Shown here piece after piece: positions 62,280 through 64,000 of a stretch of DNA of 64,000 bases. The stretch spans positions 1-64,000 of the forward strand of contig NZ_JAYKGK010000007.1 of NCBI RefSeq assembly GCF_036860675.1, given 5' to 3'. Origin of the DNA: Rosettibacter primus. GTDB taxonomy: Bacteria > Bacteroidota > Ignavibacteria > Ignavibacteriales > Melioribacteraceae. Positions within the stretch are counted from its first letter, which is position 1. Each line of letters begins with the position of its first letter. The translations under genes and the position numbers were made by a program. The notes beneath the pieces are model-generated. The model saw nothing but the letters and a program-made list of their open reading frames with translations, did not search any database and was not told the origin of the DNA.

Positions 62280-64000
62280 TAGAAATACAGTCTGGTGTGA
62301 TTTATTTGTTAATAGACTTGTAGAATATGGAGTGAAATATGTGTGTATTTCACCTGGTTCGAGAAGCACACCATTAACTTTAGCATTTAGTCAAAATGAA
62401 AATATAAAAGTATTTCAAATTGTTGATGAGCGTTCGTCTGCTTTTTATGCACTTGGAATGGCAAATAAATCAAAAACACCGGTTGCTGTGTTAACAACAT
62501 CCGGAACTGCAGTAGCAGAACTTTATCCTGCAATTATTGAAGCATATTATCAAAGGGTGCCTCTGATTATTTGCACAGCAGATAGACCGCCTTACCTTAG
62601 AAATACAGGTGCCAATCAAACTATTAATCAAGATAACATTTTTGCAAATCACATTAGATATTTTGCAGATGTTGGTTTGCCAGAAGTTAATTTAGCAAAA
62701 TTAAAAAGTTTGATTAAAAATACAGATGAAGCATTAAAAATTGCTTTGATAGAAAATCCTGGTCCAGTTCATTTGAATTTTCCTTTTGAAAAACCATTTG
62801 AACCCGATAGTTACACAGAAAAGGTAGATATTGAATTCCTGAATAAAATTTATAACTCCATCGATTCTGTTGACTTTAAGGAAAAAAAGAAAAAGTATTT
62901 AATAAATGATTCAATAAAAAAACTATTTAATCATGAAAAAGGATTAATCATTGTTGGATACAATGGCTATGATGAAGAATTTGCAAAGTTATGCGTAGCT
63001 TTATCAGAAAAATTAAAGTATCCAATTTTTGCTGATATATCTTCTGGATTAAGACATGGAAATCATTCAAAGAAAAATATAATTGAGAATTTTACATCGA
63101 TTGTAAAATCAAAACATTATTTGAAAAAATATGACCCTGAAATCATTTTGCAGTTTGGTGGTTCTCCAACTTCAAATGTAATATTGAATTATTATAAAAA
63201 TTCTAAAGCAGAGAAAATTTTGATAAATGAATTTGGTGATAGAAATGACCCATCATTAACTGCAAAAACAATTTTGAAAATTAATCCGGCCGAATTTTGC
63301 AGGCTTGTCTTAGAAGAAATTAAGACTTTACAATTTAATAGAAACAACAAATGGCTAAAAAATATAATTCGATTAAATCAAATTGCAGAAGAAATCAAAC
63401 GAAATAAACTAAAAGAAGAAAAGATTAATTTTGAAGGGAAAATTATTTATGAAGTTTTCGATCTGTTGCCCTCAAGGTGTAATGTGATGCTTTCAAATAG
63501 TCTTCCAATACGTGATGCAGATTTTTTTGTTTCATCAAATCAAAAACGAATTAATGTTTTTTGCAATCGAGGCGCAAGTGGAATTGATGGAATAAATTCA
63601 ACTGCGCTTGGAATAGCAGCTGTATCTAAACAACCAACTATTTTAATAACAGGCGATTTAGCATTCTATCATGACATGAATGGTCTTCACAATGCTATTA
63701 AATTCAAAATACCATTAACAGTAATTTTAATCAACAATAATGGCGGTGGAATATTTGAGTCACTACCAATATCGCGGTATGGCAAAACTTATATTCAAAA
63801 TTTTGTTACACCGCTGAATATTGATTTTTCAAAATTTGTTAAAGCTTATGGCGGTGAATATTTTTTAATAAAAAACTTTTCTGAATTAAAAAAGAAACTA
63901 TTGTCGTCAATAAATAGTAAAAAATTCGCAGTTCTTGAGATAAAAACAGATTCTAAGAAGTCGAAATTAATTCGTGAAAAAATTTGGGAGTCTATAACTT
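62263..64000 (+). CDS. menD: SEPHCHC synthase MenD (3' partial at window edge)
   Basis: An ATG at 62263 overlaps the end of menF by 17 bases and opens a frame to the right edge (579 codons). The N-terminal PYR domain has NTVWCDLFVNRLVEYGVKYVCISPGSRSTPL and IVDERSSAFYALGMA. The ThDP-binding motif is GDLAFYHDMNGL followed by INNNGGGIFESLP. These identify MenD, which joins isochorismate and 2-oxoglutarate to give SEPHCHC in menaquinone synthesis. The sequence stops near KIWESIT, so only the last few residues are probably missing. The frame is clean. Confidence 0.93.
   Translation, partial: MKISVNRNTVWCDLFVNRLVEYGVKYVCISPGSRSTPLTLAFSQNENIKVFQIVDERSSAFYALGMANKSKTPVAVLTTSGTAVAELYPAIIEAYYQRVPLIICTADRPPYLRNTGANQTINQDNIFANHIRYFADVGLPEVNLAKLKSLIKNTDEALKIALIENPGPVHLNFPFEKPFEPDSYTEKVDIEFLNKIYNSIDSVDFKEKKKKYLINDSIKKLFNHEKGLIIVGYNGYDEEFAKLCVALSEKLKYPIFADISSGLRHGNHSKKNIIENFTSIVKSKHYLKKYDPEIILQFGGSPTSNVILNYYKNSKAEKILINEFGDRNDPSLTAKTILKINPAEFCRLVLEEIKTLQFNRNNKWLKNIIRLNQIAEEIKRNKLKEEKINFEGKIIYEVFDLLPSRCNVMLSNSLPIRDADFFVSSNQKRINVFCNRGASGIDGINSTALGIAAVSKQPTILITGDLAFYHDMNGLHNAIKFKIPLTVILINNNGGGIFESLPISRYGKTYIQNFVTPLNIDFSKFVKAYGGEYFLIKNFSELKKKLLSSINSKKFAVLEIKTDSKKSKLIREKIWESIT

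Noticed and set aside
1..64000. tRNA, rRNA or riboswitch genes
   Set aside because: I scanned the intergenic regions by eye and saw no cloverleaf, rRNA or recognisable riboswitch core; a covariance search could still find one.

Overview
The window is AT-rich bacterial DNA from a Gram-negative bacterium of the Bacteroidota/Ignavibacteriota group, most likely an Ignavibacteria-type lineage. The main evidence is the C-terminal sorting domain of the type IX secretion system (T9SS; core YPNPFNPxT, then VYDxLGxE and SGVYxY), which ends four large secreted proteins. Lipopolysaccharide core genes (Kdo transferase, heptosyltransferase, gmhA), menaquinone genes and TAnnTTTG-type -7 promoter elements agree with this. 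The placement is inferred from gene content; no marker gene was searched. I saw no rRNA, tRNA, CRISPR array or intact insertion sequence.

Layout. 1-3779: the end of a secreted protein carrying CHAP, lytic transglycosylase, cohesin, dockerin and T9SS domains. 4545-9402 (minus): six closely packed housekeeping or unknown genes (MOSC, DUF389, Mut7-C nuclease, crotonase, HAD phosphatase, DUF1761). 9518-12818: isoaspartyl peptidase, a SpoVG-like protein, a small membrane protein framed by inverted repeats, and a C1 papain-like peptidase. 13151-23559: three more T9SS cargo genes, including a 1718-residue protein with a Gram-positive-style thioester domain, plus two adjacent genes each broken by one frameshift. 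Palindromic intergenic repeats lie on both sides of this block. 24302-28814: LPS inner-core assembly and a phosphohexomutase. 28880-35745: a PLP enzyme, a secreted PepF-type oligopeptidase, an OPT transporter and small unknown genes. 35817-39572: gmhA, an aconitase with a lysine-rich tail, and a DUF192 protein. 39603-43448 (minus): GHL10 hydrolase, aroB, aroK and a probable outer-membrane barrel. 43576-48208: a PpiD-type chaperone, a small membrane protein and a sodium:solute symporter. 48224-49297: a DNA methyltransferase behind what looks like the stump of its restriction endonuclease. 49317-55301 (minus): an eight-gene run hrcA-grpE-dnaJ-comEA-two pilus/competence-like genes-rsmD-coaD. 55552-60293: purM, a TatD/radical-SAM fusion, a PBP4-type peptidase and prmA. 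60290-64000: a MarR regulator and menF-menD, with menD running off the edge.

The most unusual content is the secreted architecture: a thioester-adhesin head, SdrD-B repeats and a choice-of-anchor A domain apparently inserted inside a DUF11 domain on one T9SS protein, and peptidoglycan-hydrolase domains joined to both cohesin and dockerin on another. Also worth a second look are the aconitase tail, the restriction-modification remnant, the inverted-repeat cassette at 11079-11473, and a terminator-like hairpin inside prmA. All family assignments come from reading motifs and remembered family features, not from database searches.
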